From the NCBI GenBank assembly GCA_027307115.1, contig DAHUXN010000039.1, positions 1 through 50,722 of the forward strand: a stretch of 50,722 nt of DNA, read 5' to 3'. The position numbers were made by a program, and so were the translations under genes. A model generated the notes under the pieces. That model did not search any database and was not told where the DNA came from. It saw only the letters and a list, made by a program, of their open reading frames with translations. This document shows, piece after piece, positions 25,100 through 33,743 of this stretch. Position 1 is the first letter of the stretch. Each line of letters starts with the position of its first letter. Source of the DNA: Acidobacteriota bacterium. GTDB lineage: Bacteria; Acidobacteriota; Terriglobia; Acidiferrales; UBA7541.

Positions 25100-27208
25100 A
25101 TGACTTTGGACCTTAACACGTCCGTGACGTACCTGAAGGGCCTAGGCCCGCATCGTGCCGCCTTGCTCGCCGAGCGTGGCATCACCACCGTAGGCGATTT
25201 GCTCTCCTATTTGCCCTTCCGCTACGAGGACCGCATCCATTTCACGCCCATCGCGGAGCTCGTGCCCGGACAAGTGGCGACCGTGCGCGCGGAAGTAGTC
25301 AGCGGTAGCCTGATGCGTTTCGCACGGCGGCGCGGCGCGATGTTTCACCTAATGGTGCAGGACGGGAGCGGAAAACTTGCCGCGCGTTTTTTTCACGGAG
25401 GCTATTTGGATGGAAAACTGAAACCAGGTCAACCTCTCGTGATGCATGGAAAAGCGAACCTGGATCCCAACCGGCCGCTGCGCACGGAAATGATCAACCC
25501 GGAATTCGAATTGCTGCGCCAGAGCAATAATCCCGCGGATTCGACCGAAGTTGGCCGGATTGTCCCCGTCTACGAGGCCGTCGGCGACATAAGCTCACGC
25601 ATGCTAAGACGGATCATCTACGCCGCGCTGCAAAAATTCAGAGGCGACGTTCCCGACCCGCTGCCGCCGGATGTGTTGCGTCGGTATTCGTTTCCTTCGC
25701 GGCGCGATGCGCTGATTGCGATCCATTTTCCTCCCCATGATGCGAATGTCGAAACATTGAACGAGTTTCGCAGCCCGGCCCAGCTACGCACGGTCTTCGA
25801 GGAATTCTTTCTTTACCAGCTCGGTCTCGCCGTCCGCCGACAGCACGAGCAACAACGAGTCGGCATCGCCATGCGCGTCAGAGAGGCGCCGATTCGTGAG
25901 GCACTCAAGCGCGTTCTTCCCTTCAAACCCACAGGGGCGCAGAAGCGCGTGCTTGCCGAAATTGCCGGTGATCTCGAGAAGCCGACGCCGATGAACCGCC
26001 TGCTCGAAGGCGACGTAGGCAGCGGCAAGACAATCGTGGCGCTCGAGGCTGCAACAATCGTCATCGAAAATGGCTATCAAGTCGCGCTGATGGCGCCCAC
26101 GGAAATTCTCGCCGTACAGCATTACCTTTCGGCGCGGCGCGTTTTTGCGGCAGCGGGCTACTCCGTTGAATTGCTCGTCAGCGGAATGAAATTCAGCGAC
26201 AAAGCGCGGACGCTCGAGCGCATCGCCTCCGGGCAGAGTCAATTCGTCGTGGGCACGCATGCGCTGATTGAGGATCGCGTGGCATTTGCGAAGCTTGGCA
26301 TGGTCATCATTGATGAACAGCACCGCTTTGGTGTGCTCCAACGCAAGCGGCTCTCCGAAAAAGGGGCCGCACCGCACGTGTTGGTGATGACGGCGACACC
26401 CATTCCGCGCACTCTGGCTCTTACGCTTTATGGCGATCTCGAGCTCTCCGTTATTGACGAGATGCCGCCTGGGCGCAGTCCGGTCGAAACGCGTTGGAGC
26501 GCTGACGCACAGCTTCCGGGAGTCTGGGAATTCGTTCGGCGCGAAGTGGCCGCCGGCAGGCAGACTTACATCATTTATCCAGTGATCGAAGAATCGAAGC
26601 AGGAGCTGAAAGCGGCCACGGCCGAATACGAACGGCTCTCAAAATCGGTTTTCCCGCAATTAAAAGTTGGCTTGCTGCACGGCCGCATGCGCAGCGACGA
26701 AAAAGATGATGTAATGGAACGCTTTCGACGTAATGAATTGCAAATTCTGGTCGCGACGACCGTAGTGGAGGTTGGCGTCGATGTGCGCAATGCAACAGTA
26801 ATGGTGATCGAGCATGCCGATCGCTTTGGGCTGGCGCAGCTTCATCAGCTGCGCGGCCGCATCGGGCGCGGCTCAGCAAAATCCTATTGCGTCCTTGTTG
26901 CCCCCAAAAATATCACCGGTGAAGCTCGCGAACGTCTCGAAACCCTGGTCGCTACATCGGACGGGTTTAAAATTGCCGAGCAGGACCTGAAGCAGCGGGG
27001 ACCCGGCGAATTCTTTGGTACCAAACAGCACGGAGACATCGCCTTTCACATCGCCCATCCGCTTCGCGATCACAAACTTCTTGAGCTGGCGCGTGGCGAA
27101 GCGTTCGCCCTCATCGAAGACCACTCTCGTGGGCCTGAAATGGCGCAACTGTTTGCGTACCTTGGACCCGTGTGGCAGAAACGCTTCCAGGTTGCATCGG
27201 TGGGATGA
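25100..27208 (+). CDS. recG: ATP-dependent DNA helicase RecG
   Basis: 702 residues, usual length. The N-terminal wedge/OB domain starts VTYLKGLGPHRAALLAERGI and includes LLSYLPFRYEDR. Helicase motif I is EGDVGSGKTIVAL, motif II is IDEQHRFGV, motif III is MTATPIPRTLALT, and motif VI is QLRGRIGRGSAKS. A TRG-like segment follows with LKQRGPGEFFGTKQHG. RecG remodels stalled replication forks and Holliday junctions. The ATG at 25100 is chosen because homology begins almost at once. The stop TGA directly precedes the rsmD ATG (no gap), so the two are coupled. Confidence 0.96.
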   Translation: MTLDLNTSVTYLKGLGPHRAALLAERGITTVGDLLSYLPFRYEDRIHFTPIAELVPGQVATVRAEVVSGSLMRFARRRGAMFHLMVQDGSGKLAARFFHGGYLDGKLKPGQPLVMHGKANLDPNRPLRTEMINPEFELLRQSNNPADSTEVGRIVPVYEAVGDISSRMLRRIIYAALQKFRGDVPDPLPPDVLRRYSFPSRRDALIAIHFPPHDANVETLNEFRSPAQLRTVFEEFFLYQLGLAVRRQHEQQRVGIAMRVREAPIREALKRVLPFKPTGAQKRVLAEIAGDLEKPTPMNRLLEGDVGSGKTIVALEAATIVIENGYQVALMAPTEILAVQHYLSARRVFAAAGYSVELLVSGMKFSDKARTLERIASGQSQFVVGTHALIEDRVAFAKLGMVIIDEQHRFGVLQRKRLSEKGAAPHVLVMTATPIPRTLALTLYGDLELSVIDEMPPGRSPVETRWSADAQLPGVWEFVRREVAAGRQTYIIYPVIEESKQELKAATAEYERLSKSVFPQLKVGLLHGRMRSDEKDDVMERFRRNELQILVATTVVEVGVDVRNATVMVIEHADRFGLAQLHQLRGRIGRGSAKSYCVLVAPKNITGEARERLETLVATSDGFKIAEQDLKQRGPGEFFGTKQHGDIAFHIAHPLRDHKLLELARGEAFALIEDHSRGPEMAQLFAYLGPVWQKRFQVASVG

Positions 27209-27775
27209 ATGGTGCGCGTGATCGCTGGAAAACTCGGCAGCCGCCGCTTGCGCACTTTGCGCGGGATGGAGTTGCGCCCGACGAGCGACCGTCTGCGCCA
27301 AACACTCTTCGATATTTTGGGCGCGACGGTGGAGGATTCTTTGTTCGTCGATGTTTTTGCCGGAAGCGGCGCGATTGGAATCGAAGCAATGAGCCGAGGA
27401 GCGCGCCAGGTTGTTTTCATCGAGCGGCACGGACCAGCCGCCAAGTTGATTCGCGACAATTTGAATTCGCTCGGTATCAAGACAGGCGGTGAAATTCTCG
27501 CGATCGATGCAATCCAGGGGCTGGAACGACTAGCTTCACGGCACGCTCTTGCTGATTTCATTTTTCTCGACCCACCGTATGCGCTCGCCACGGATTATCT
27601 TCGCGTGCTGGATTTTCTGGACGGCTCGCACTTGCTCGCGCCGCGCGGAATTGTAATCGTCGAGCATCGCAAGAAAATGGAGTTGCCCATGCGCTTGGAC
27701 CGGCTCGAGTGTTCGCGCACCGTTGAACAGGGAGATTCGGCCTTGAGCTTTTACCGTTTGGCCATGGCCGCGTAG
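27209..27775 (+). CDS. rsmD: 16S rRNA (guanine-966 N2)-methyltransferase RsmD
   Basis: 188 residues. RVIAGKLGSRRLRTL and LRPTSDRLRQTLFDIL are the RsmD N-terminal hallmarks; VFAGSGAIGIEAMSRGA is the S-adenosylmethionine motif I and FLDPPYALA is the N6/N2-type catalytic DPPY motif. It methylates G966 of 16S rRNA during 30S assembly. It starts on the base after the recG stop. In many bacteria rsmD pairs with coaD; here the next gene is convergent instead. Confidence 0.94.
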   Translation: MVRVIAGKLGSRRLRTLRGMELRPTSDRLRQTLFDILGATVEDSLFVDVFAGSGAIGIEAMSRGARQVVFIERHGPAAKLIRDNLNSLGIKTGGEILAIDAIQGLERLASRHALADFIFLDPPYALATDYLRVLDFLDGSHLLAPRGIVIVEHRKKMELPMRLDRLECSRTVEQGDSALSFYRLAMAA

Positions 27776-27799
27776 GAATGGTCGGCGGACCAAGACAGC

Positions 27800-28930
27800 T
27801 CAACTCGATAGCACGGAAACCAATTTGGCGATGTCGCGCTCCGTGTTGTAGAGGTGCGGCGAAATGCGCAGGGCATTTTCTCGCAAGCTGACGAACACCT
27901 GCGCGGCGCGCAACTTCTCAAAAAGTTCTTGAGTCCGCGCCGGCGTTCGCGCCATCAGGCATACGTAAGGGCCCCGCTTCTCTGCGGTGTTGGGGCTGGC
28001 CAGTACGCATGTATCTCGCGGCAAACGCTCAATCAGATGCGTCATCAGATTTTGATTGTGTTCGGCGATGGTTTTCACGCCGACGCGCTCGATAAGTTCG
28101 AGAGAAGCCTGCATCGCCGACAGATTCGAGAAATTGGCCGTCTCGGGCGCGTCCCACCGCCGCGCTCCCCCTGCTGGTTTCAGTTTGTCCAGAGGCAGCG
28201 AATGAAAATTCCGCGCGCCTTCCAGGGCCATCCAATAAAACGGCGATGGCCGCAATTTCTCCATTGCCTCGCGACGCGCCCAAAAAAAACCCGTCCCGTA
28301 CGGGCTGAGCAGCCATTTGTACCCGGAACTGACAGCGAAATCCGCGCCCGTTTCGCGCAAACCGATCGGGATGGCGCACGCACACTGGCTCAGGTCAAGC
28401 AGCAATGTCACATCAGCTTTTCGGCACGCCGCTGCCAGGCGCGGCGCATCCAAACGCGAACCGTCATCGAAGCGCACCAGGCTGGCGGAGATCATGCGCG
28501 TCCGAGCCGTGATCTGCGCGATGTAATCATCCGCCGAAATAAAACGATCGCTAGGCGCCACCACTTTCACGCGAACCCCCCGCGCTTCAAGCGGCATGAA
28601 GGTCGAAAAGTGCGCAGGGAACTCTCCTCGACCCAGTAAGACCTCGTCATCCGGTTTCCAATCGAAGCTCGACGCTACCGCAGCCATGCCGCTGCTCGCA
28701 CCGGAAGTGATGGCGAATTCTTCGGGCTCCCCGCCCATCAGTCCCGAAAGCAGAGAGCGAACGCGATCGGGCAAATCGAAATACACGCTCTCCGGCATGC
28801 GATGCGGCAATTTTTTCCATTCAAGGGCGGCCTGCGCGGCACGAGCCGATGCCAGCGGCAACGGGCCCTGCCCCGCGGCATTTAAATAGGTGACGCCGTC
28901 GAATTCCGCGAATTCAGAACGATAATCCAC
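27800..28930 (-). CDS. PLP-dependent aminotransferase class V / cysteine desulfurase-like
   Basis: 376 residues. It starts MDYRSEFAEFDGVTYLNAAG with the class V substrate-loop, then ITSGASSGMAAVASSF (cofactor phosphate cradle) and LLLDLSQCACAIPIGL (Asp for the PLP ring). SSGYKWLLSPYGTGFFWARR holds the Schiff-base lysine, and RENALRISPHLYNTERDI is the C-terminal substrate-binding arginine region. The family includes IscS/SufS, kynureninase-like and isopenicillin epimerase-like enzymes. No active-site Cys loop of a desulfurase is evident, so the true substrate is unknown. It is downstream of and 16 bases from the HAD gene, on the same strand, so the two may be cotranscribed. Confidence 0.83.
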   Translation of the reverse strand: MDYRSEFAEFDGVTYLNAAGQGPLPLASARAAQAALEWKKLPHRMPESVYFDLPDRVRSLLSGLMGGEPEEFAITSGASSGMAAVASSFDWKPDDEVLLGRGEFPAHFSTFMPLEARGVRVKVVAPSDRFISADDYIAQITARTRMISASLVRFDDGSRLDAPRLAAACRKADVTLLLDLSQCACAIPIGLRETGADFAVSSGYKWLLSPYGTGFFWARREAMEKLRPSPFYWMALEGARNFHSLPLDKLKPAGGARRWDAPETANFSNLSAMQASLELIERVGVKTIAEHNQNLMTHLIERLPRDTCVLASPNTAEKRGPYVCLMARTPARTQELFEKLRAAQVFVSLRENALRISPHLYNTERDIAKLVSVLSS

Positions 28931-28946
28931 GTCGCCCCCGAATTTT

Positions 28947-29633
28947 TTAGAAATGGCCCCGCAAGTCGCGAAAGCTCGTCACAAGAATCAACTTGCCTGT
29001 GCCACTCTCAAGCTCTGAGTGCTCCAAAATCCATGTGCCGTGATGCGGAATGAAAACGGCATTCAGTCCGGCGCGTAGAGCAGGATTAATATCACTGCGC
29101 GGGCTGTTTCCCACCATCCAACCGTGAGACTTCACAATCTTGAATTGGTGAATCACTCGCTCATAGGTCGAGTGGTCTTTCTCCGTCACGATTTCCACGG
29201 ATTCGAAATATCGCGCCAAACCGGAACGCTCCACCTTGGCAGCCTGCTCGGCAGGTTCGCCCTTCGTAAGCAAAATCAATCGATGCCTTCCGCTCAAGTA
29301 CGCGAGCGTTTCCGGCACTCCTTCGAGAATCTGCGGCGGCGTGCTTTCGAGCTCGGTGGCCATTTTTTCGATTTGTTGCACCACCTCCTTGCGCGCCATT
29401 CCGCCCGCCAATTTTAAGTATGTATCTTCGAGCGACCGGCGAAAGCAGCGAACACCGTAGCCGTGCTGTAAAACATTGCGGCGTTCCGTTTCGTTCAGAA
29501 TGTGCCGGGAATATTCTGCCGTGTAGCCAAGATGGATAAGGCATGACAGAAAGCGATTGATCGTCTGCTCGAAGAAGATGTTGTTCTCCCAGAGCGTGTC
29601 GTCCGCATCAATCAGAATTGTCTGTCGCGCCAT
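28947..29633 (-). CDS. HAD-superfamily hydrolase
   Basis: 228 residues. Motif I is LIDADDTLWENN (nucleophile and general-acid Asp), motif II LLTKGEP, motif III around VTEKDHSTYERVI (Lys), motif IV VGNSPRSDINPALRAGLNAV. An all-helical cap is inserted after motif I (about 20-90). It is a phosphatase-like enzyme of the subclass I type (phosphoglycolate phosphatase/YjjG relatives), substrate unknown. The gene ends 16 bases before the aminotransferase gene, which lies downstream on the same strand, so a joint role is possible but not shown. Confidence 0.86.
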   Translation of the reverse strand: MARQTILIDADDTLWENNIFFEQTINRFLSCLIHLGYTAEYSRHILNETERRNVLQHGYGVRCFRRSLEDTYLKLAGGMARKEVVQQIEKMATELESTPPQILEGVPETLAYLSGRHRLILLTKGEPAEQAAKVERSGLARYFESVEIVTEKDHSTYERVIHQFKIVKSHGWMVGNSPRSDINPALRAGLNAVFIPHHGTWILEHSELESGTGKLILVTSFRDLRGHF

Positions 29634-29732
29634 TTCTCGTTTCCTTCAACTACTGTTCAAATTCTTGCTTGGAGATGCGCTCAGTACCGCAGGCGCACCG
29701 CTGGTTCGCGTCGAAAAACCAGTCTTGCAACG

Positions 29733-29960
29733 TCAGGATGCCTTGCGCACACCGGCGGCAAGCCGCTCCAGGATTCCTCGCGCGAGTTTTTGAACTTCCC
29801 CGAATTGCGCCAAGTACTCTTGAAATTCACGATTAAGGTCCAGCGCGCCCGCCACATCGAGCTTCGTGCGCAAAATCATATCCCGCAAATGAATGGGATG
29901 CGGTAAAACGGCCTCGTCGCGCAATTCTTCCAGCGCCACTTCGGGATCATAGTGATACAT
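29733..29960 (-). CDS. Small hypothetical protein
   Basis: 75 residues, MYHYDPEVALEELRDEAVLP, with GGAGG 4 bases upstream of the ATG, which supports real translation. Mostly helical and charged, no signal or membrane segment (LDLNREFQEYLAQFGEVQKLARGIL). I recognise no family. It stands alone, upstream of the HAD gene by about 100 bases. Confidence 0.6.
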   Translation of the reverse strand: MYHYDPEVALEELRDEAVLPHPIHLRDMILRTKLDVAGALDLNREFQEYLAQFGEVQKLARGILERLAAGVRKAS

Positions 29961-30004
29961 GTCGCCTCCAACGCTGGAACTATTTTAGCAGGGATGGGTG
30001 GGAA

Positions 30005-30334
30005 TCACGCAGCGGCAGGCATGAATTCGTAGCGATCGATCTGTGCTGCGACTCCACGCTGTTCTTCGTGAGTTTCCACGCGTACGATGTTGGCAAAGCA
30101 GCGAATGCGAACGTCACCTGCGAGCGTGATTTGTTGCGGTAACGTGAGCACCAGTTCAACCGCGCTACCCTCTTCGGGAGGAGTATCCGTAACGAAGTAG
30201 ACGCCGCGAAAGCTCACGTCGCGCGTTTGCGCTACTTTTTCTTCCACATTCCCGTTGTGTGTGAAACGCACAAGCAGAGGAAGCGCCATCGTGAATCGTC
30301 GGGCTGTTCGGCGCTCCGTTGTCTCTTGATCCAT
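30005..30334 (-). CDS. PilZ-domain protein
   Basis: 109 residues from the ATG at 30334, which has GGGGAGGA 7 bases upstream; longer in-frame starts (to 30523) would run through the promoter and are rejected. It has the arginine-rich RRTARRF start and the D-x-S-x-x-G element in RDVSFRGVYF, followed by a beta-barrel (AVELVLTLPQQITLAGDVRI). This is the PilZ fold that binds cyclic di-GMP; the RxxxR and D/NxSxxG pieces are both present. Single-domain PilZ proteins act as adaptors. The HD-GYP regulator at 48 kb degrades c-di-GMP, but the two are too far apart for operon coupling. Confidence 0.87.
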   Translation of the reverse strand: MDQETTERRTARRFTMALPLLVRFTHNGNVEEKVAQTRDVSFRGVYFVTDTPPEEGSAVELVLTLPQQITLAGDVRIRCFANIVRVETHEEQRGVAAQIDRYEFMPAAA

Positions 30335-30365
30335 GATGTTCCTCCCCGGAAAGCCGATGGAAATT

Positions 30366-30393
30366 ATCATAACCCTAGCACCGCGCGAGGCAA
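30366..30393 (-). promoter_or_regulatory. sigma70 promoter of the PilZ gene
   Basis: Minus-strand -35 TTGCCT (30388-30393), a 16-base spacer and -10 TATGAT (30366-30371), about 31 bases upstream of the ATG. It supports the short start of the PilZ protein. Confidence 0.6.
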
Positions 30394-30464
30394 GGCGCAA
30401 TTCTTTTCGCCCTCGCAGTGAAGCGATTCCGCGATCCCCAATTAGCGGTACTTCGCCAGGACGC

Positions 30465-30493
30465 TTGGCACATGATTGCATATCCGCTACACT
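30465..30493 (+). promoter_or_regulatory. sigma70 promoter of the alpha/beta hydrolase gene
   Basis: -35 TTGGCA (30465-30470), a 17-base spacer and -10 TACACT (30488-30493). Predicted start is near 30500, only about 6 bases before the ATG at 30506, so the mRNA would be essentially leaderless. It rules out the longer in-frame start at 30476. Confidence 0.62.
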
Positions 30494-30505
30494 GCGAAAC
30501 TCGTG

Positions 30506-31147
30506 ATGGCCGAAGCATTTCACAGAACTTTTTTCCTCAGCGGTCCCGCAGGACGGCTCGAAGCAATGCTCTGGACAGTCTCAAACACGGACCCGCGTCG
30601 CGTTGCCGTTGTTTGTCATCCGCACCCGCTCTTCGGCGGAACGATGCACAATAAAGTTGTGTTCCAGGTGGCAAAGACGCTTCACGAACTCGAAATTCCG
30701 GTGCTTCGTTTTAATTTTCGAGGCGCGGGGCTCAGCGAAGGCAAACACGACAAAGGCCGCGGCGAGGCTGGCGACGTTCGCGCCGCGTTGGATTATCTGG
30801 CAAAGGAATTCGCGGCCAAACCGATCCTCCTGGCTGGCTTCAGTTTTGGCTCGTATGTGGGTCTGCGTGTCGGTTGCGAGGATTCACGCGTTACGGAACT
30901 CGTCGGTCTCGGAATACCGGTGGACAACTCGGATTTGTCTTTTCTTGCGGAGTGCAGAAAACCGAAACTAATTCTGCAAAGCGCGCACGACCAGTTTGGC
31001 TCGCGTGAACACGTCGAGGCGCTGTACGAAAGACTTCCCGAACCGAAGGCGCTCGTGTTCGTCGATGCGCCGGATCACTTCTTCGCCGGAAAACTGCCAG
31101 AGATGGGGCATGAGCTCGGGCAGTGGGTCATCAAACAGGACCAGTAA
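30506..31147 (+). CDS. Alpha/beta hydrolase (dienelactone-hydrolase-like)
   Basis: 213 residues. It starts MAEAFHRTFFLSGPAGRLEA and has the oxyanion/His region CHPHPLFGGTMHNKVVFQVA, then FRGAGLSEGKHDKGRGE, and the nucleophile elbow LLAGFSFGSYVGLRVG (Ser in G-F-S-F-G). The acidic residue is in SAHDQFGS and the catalytic His in DAPDHFFAGKLPE. It belongs to a widespread group of small cytosolic hydrolases (YsgA/CocE-like tails) acting on unknown esters or lactones. The start has no ribosome site; the promoter position implies a leaderless mRNA. It converges on the aldo/keto reductase gene with only 12 bases between stops. Confidence 0.84.
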   Translation: MAEAFHRTFFLSGPAGRLEAMLWTVSNTDPRRVAVVCHPHPLFGGTMHNKVVFQVAKTLHELEIPVLRFNFRGAGLSEGKHDKGRGEAGDVRAALDYLAKEFAAKPILLAGFSFGSYVGLRVGCEDSRVTELVGLGIPVDNSDLSFLAECRKPKLILQSAHDQFGSREHVEALYERLPEPKALVFVDAPDHFFAGKLPEMGHELGQWVIKQDQ

Positions 31148-31159
31148 TTCACATTCACG

Positions 31160-32281
31160 TCAGCGTGCCGCGAACATCTTCCGAAACTGTTCCTGCGAAG
31201 CGGGCGGAATCCCTACTAGTCTTAGATTTGCCTTTACGTGCTCGGCTCGCTTCATGCCAACAAGCGCTGTTGCGATGCCGGGGGTTGAACGAACGAATTG
31301 CAGCGCGCACTCAAGGTCGTCCTTTAGCCCGAATGTGTCGTGAATCACCGCAGACACTTTGCCGACCAGGTGCGACTGGAGCAGCGAAGCGCTGGCGATC
31401 AGCGTTACCCCCAACTCCCTCGCTGCTTGAACCATGGACATGGTTTTCCCGCCGACGCTCTGGTTTGGGCGCATCAGCGCCTCGGGCATCGCGAGATTGA
31501 ACGGCAATTGCACGAAATGAAAACGATGGCCGCTTCCCCCCACCTGCCGCGCCAGTCCCACCATTTGCTCAAGTGAAAGATAATCCGGGGCGCGGGAATC
31601 ATTGCGAAAAGCATTCCATGTCGCCATTCCGTACGCGTGAACCCTGCCCGCGGCTGCCTCTCTCTCGAGGGTTTCGAACGCCGTGACGATCCGCCGGTTG
31701 AATTCTTCGCGGGGCACTTCGCCCAATTGTGTTTCCGGATTATGCAAATAGAAAACATCGATGCAGGAAATCCCCAAGTTTCGACGGCTTCGCTCGATCT
31801 GATCTTCCAGGTATCGCGGCGCCATGCAATGGCATCCTGCGGCTATGTCTTCGACAGTGAAGATTCCTTTCGATATGTATTCCCGGTAAAAATAATCGTT
31901 AGCGTCGGCGGGCATGTCGCCATCGGGTGTCAAAAATCCCGCTTTCGTGCAAGTAAGAATTTCCTCTCGTGCAAATCCATCGGCGAAAAGCTTTTCGAGC
32001 GCGCTTCCGACCGACCGTTCGCTGCGCTGGAGGCGGTAGTTGATCGCTGTGTCGAGGACGTTTATGCCGCCCTCCACTGCCAACGCAATCCCCTTCGTGT
32101 AGCTCTCATCGGTACTGGAGTCCGGCTCGCCCAAATACGTGCCGATCCCAATGGACGAAATCATTAGGCCGCGGCGGTCGCGGAAATGTTCCGGCGCCGC
32201 GCGACCTTCGAAACGCGCGGCAAATATTCGCGTGCCTTCCGCTGTTGCACGCCCTGGCTTAAGCGGGGATGGAGAACCCAT
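31160..32281 (-). CDS. Aldo/keto reductase
   Basis: 373 residues from the ATG at 32281; in-frame starts further up are unlikely since the conserved N-terminus LKPGRATAEGTRIFAARF begins right after it. The (beta/alpha)8 tetrad is visible: Asp in VLDTAINY, Tyr in NYRLQRSE, Lys in LTCTKAGF and His in FYLHNPET. ATALVGMKRAEHVKANL is the cofactor phosphate loop region near the C-terminus. It should reduce a carbonyl with NAD(P)H. Substrate is unknown. Longer than typical (about 300) because of the N-terminal 45-residue extension and an insert after MPADANDYFYREYIS. Follows the MFS exporter gene by about 95 bases on the same strand. Confidence 0.88.
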   Translation of the reverse strand: MGSPSPLKPGRATAEGTRIFAARFEGRAAPEHFRDRRGLMISSIGIGTYLGEPDSSTDESYTKGIALAVEGGINVLDTAINYRLQRSERSVGSALEKLFADGFAREEILTCTKAGFLTPDGDMPADANDYFYREYISKGIFTVEDIAAGCHCMAPRYLEDQIERSRRNLGISCIDVFYLHNPETQLGEVPREEFNRRIVTAFETLEREAAAGRVHAYGMATWNAFRNDSRAPDYLSLEQMVGLARQVGGSGHRFHFVQLPFNLAMPEALMRPNQSVGGKTMSMVQAARELGVTLIASASLLQSHLVGKVSAVIHDTFGLKDDLECALQFVRSTPGIATALVGMKRAEHVKANLRLVGIPPASQEQFRKMFAAR

Positions 32282-32375
32282 GTGGGTCGGCCGCGCTCCC
32301 ATCACGGCCGCTGAGTATAACAGGCCGGAAAATATCCGCTCTCACAATTCCGCCATTCGCGCAACGCAATGCACG

Positions 32376-33734
32376 TCATTCCAAAGCGCGCGAGGTCATG
32401 CCGCCGGTCGGCTCGCCTCCCGCAACACCTTGCGCAATAATCAATTGTCGCGCTTCCACACGAAGTTTTGGCAGAGAGCGTGCAAAAATGAATGCGCCGA
32501 TTATGGCTCCCAGACCGCCCAGCGCAACTGTCCAGGGCGCACCGATACGATCTGCGAGCGCACCCGAAAGCAACGAGCCGAGCGGCGCCATGCCCATGAA
32601 CATCATCGAGTACACGGCCATCGTTCGTCCTCGCAACCGATCCGGCACCATCGCCTGAATTAACGTATTCGAAGATGCCATCTGCACCATCATCGAAAAG
32701 CCGACCGGCACCAGCAGAATCACGGAGAGCAAATACCATCGTGAGAGCGAAAACAGTATCAGCGCCACCCCAAATCCCGCGCAGGAGACCGCAACCCATC
32801 GGCTCAATCCCTTTAGTCCTGTTCGCGATGCCAACATAAGAGCGCCCGTCAACGCGCCGATCCCCGTCGCGCCCATCAGCGTCCCAAGTGTCGTGGCGTT
32901 TCCGTGCAGAATGCGGGCGGCAAAAATCGGCATCAAAACGGAATAGGGCATAGCCACCAGGCTCACAAGGCCAAGAAGGAGCAACAGCGCGAGGATCGGG
33001 GCCGTACGCCGCACAAAACGGAATCCCTCTGCGATGTGCTCGAATGCCGAAGCGTGGTGCTCTTCTACTGCTCGACGGCTAATGCGCATCATCAACAGTC
33101 CCGCAATTACGGCGATATAGCTGACGGAATTTGCAAAGAAGCACCAGCCCTCGCCGATGCTCGCAACCAAAATTCCGGCAATCGCCGGCCCGATCACGCG
33201 CGCGCCGTTGAACATCGACGAATTGAGCGCGATGGCGTTCATCAGATCTTCGCGGCCAACCATGTCGACCAGAAACGCTTGCCGCGCAGGAATATCAAAT
33301 GCGTTTACGACGCCCATCAGCGAAGCCAGTAGAATCACTTCCCATACCTTAACGCGACCGGAAAGTGTTAGCCCGGCAAGAATACCGGCCAGGACCATTG
33401 AGGCTGCCTGCGTCCCGATTACCACGCGCCGCCGGTCCCAACGATCGGCAACCATGCCTCCAATCGGGGCTAACAGAAAAACCGGAATCTGCCCGGCAAA
33501 CGCGACGGTGCCTAACAAGAGCGAAGATCCCGTCAGGCGATAGACCAGCCACGCCTCCGCAATGTTGTCCATCCATGTGCCGACCAGCGAAATCAATTGC
33601 CCGGCAAAGAAAAGCTGGAAATTGCGGTACCGCAGGGCGCGAAACATCACGGACCAACGTGACACCGAAACCCCTGATGCCGTTTCACCAATCGCGGGTT
33701 TTTCAGCCGTGTTTAGGGAGACGTTGTCGGGCAT
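32376..33734 (-). CDS. MFS transporter of the EntS/MFS_3 type
   Basis: 452 residues, 12 predicted membrane helices. The N-terminus ALRYRNFQLFFAGQLISLVG and the first cytoplasmic loop MVADRWDRRRVVIGT (motif A) identify the MFS; PARQAFLVDMVGREDLMNAI and SNTLIQAMVPDRLRGRTMAV are typical of the enterobactin-exporter-like MFS_3 group. It probably exports a small molecule (siderophore, drug or metabolite) in exchange for protons; substrate unknown. It starts 9 bases after the stop of the UvrC-like gene, so the two are cotranscribed, which is an unusual pairing. Confidence 0.88.
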   Translation of the reverse strand: MPDNVSLNTAEKPAIGETASGVSVSRWSVMFRALRYRNFQLFFAGQLISLVGTWMDNIAEAWLVYRLTGSSLLLGTVAFAGQIPVFLLAPIGGMVADRWDRRRVVIGTQAASMVLAGILAGLTLSGRVKVWEVILLASLMGVVNAFDIPARQAFLVDMVGREDLMNAIALNSSMFNGARVIGPAIAGILVASIGEGWCFFANSVSYIAVIAGLLMMRISRRAVEEHHASAFEHIAEGFRFVRRTAPILALLLLLGLVSLVAMPYSVLMPIFAARILHGNATTLGTLMGATGIGALTGALMLASRTGLKGLSRWVAVSCAGFGVALILFSLSRWYLLSVILLVPVGFSMMVQMASSNTLIQAMVPDRLRGRTMAVYSMMFMGMAPLGSLLSGALADRIGAPWTVALGGLGAIIGAFIFARSLPKLRVEARQLIIAQGVAGGEPTGGMTSRALE

Positions 33735-33743
33735 TTGAATTAA

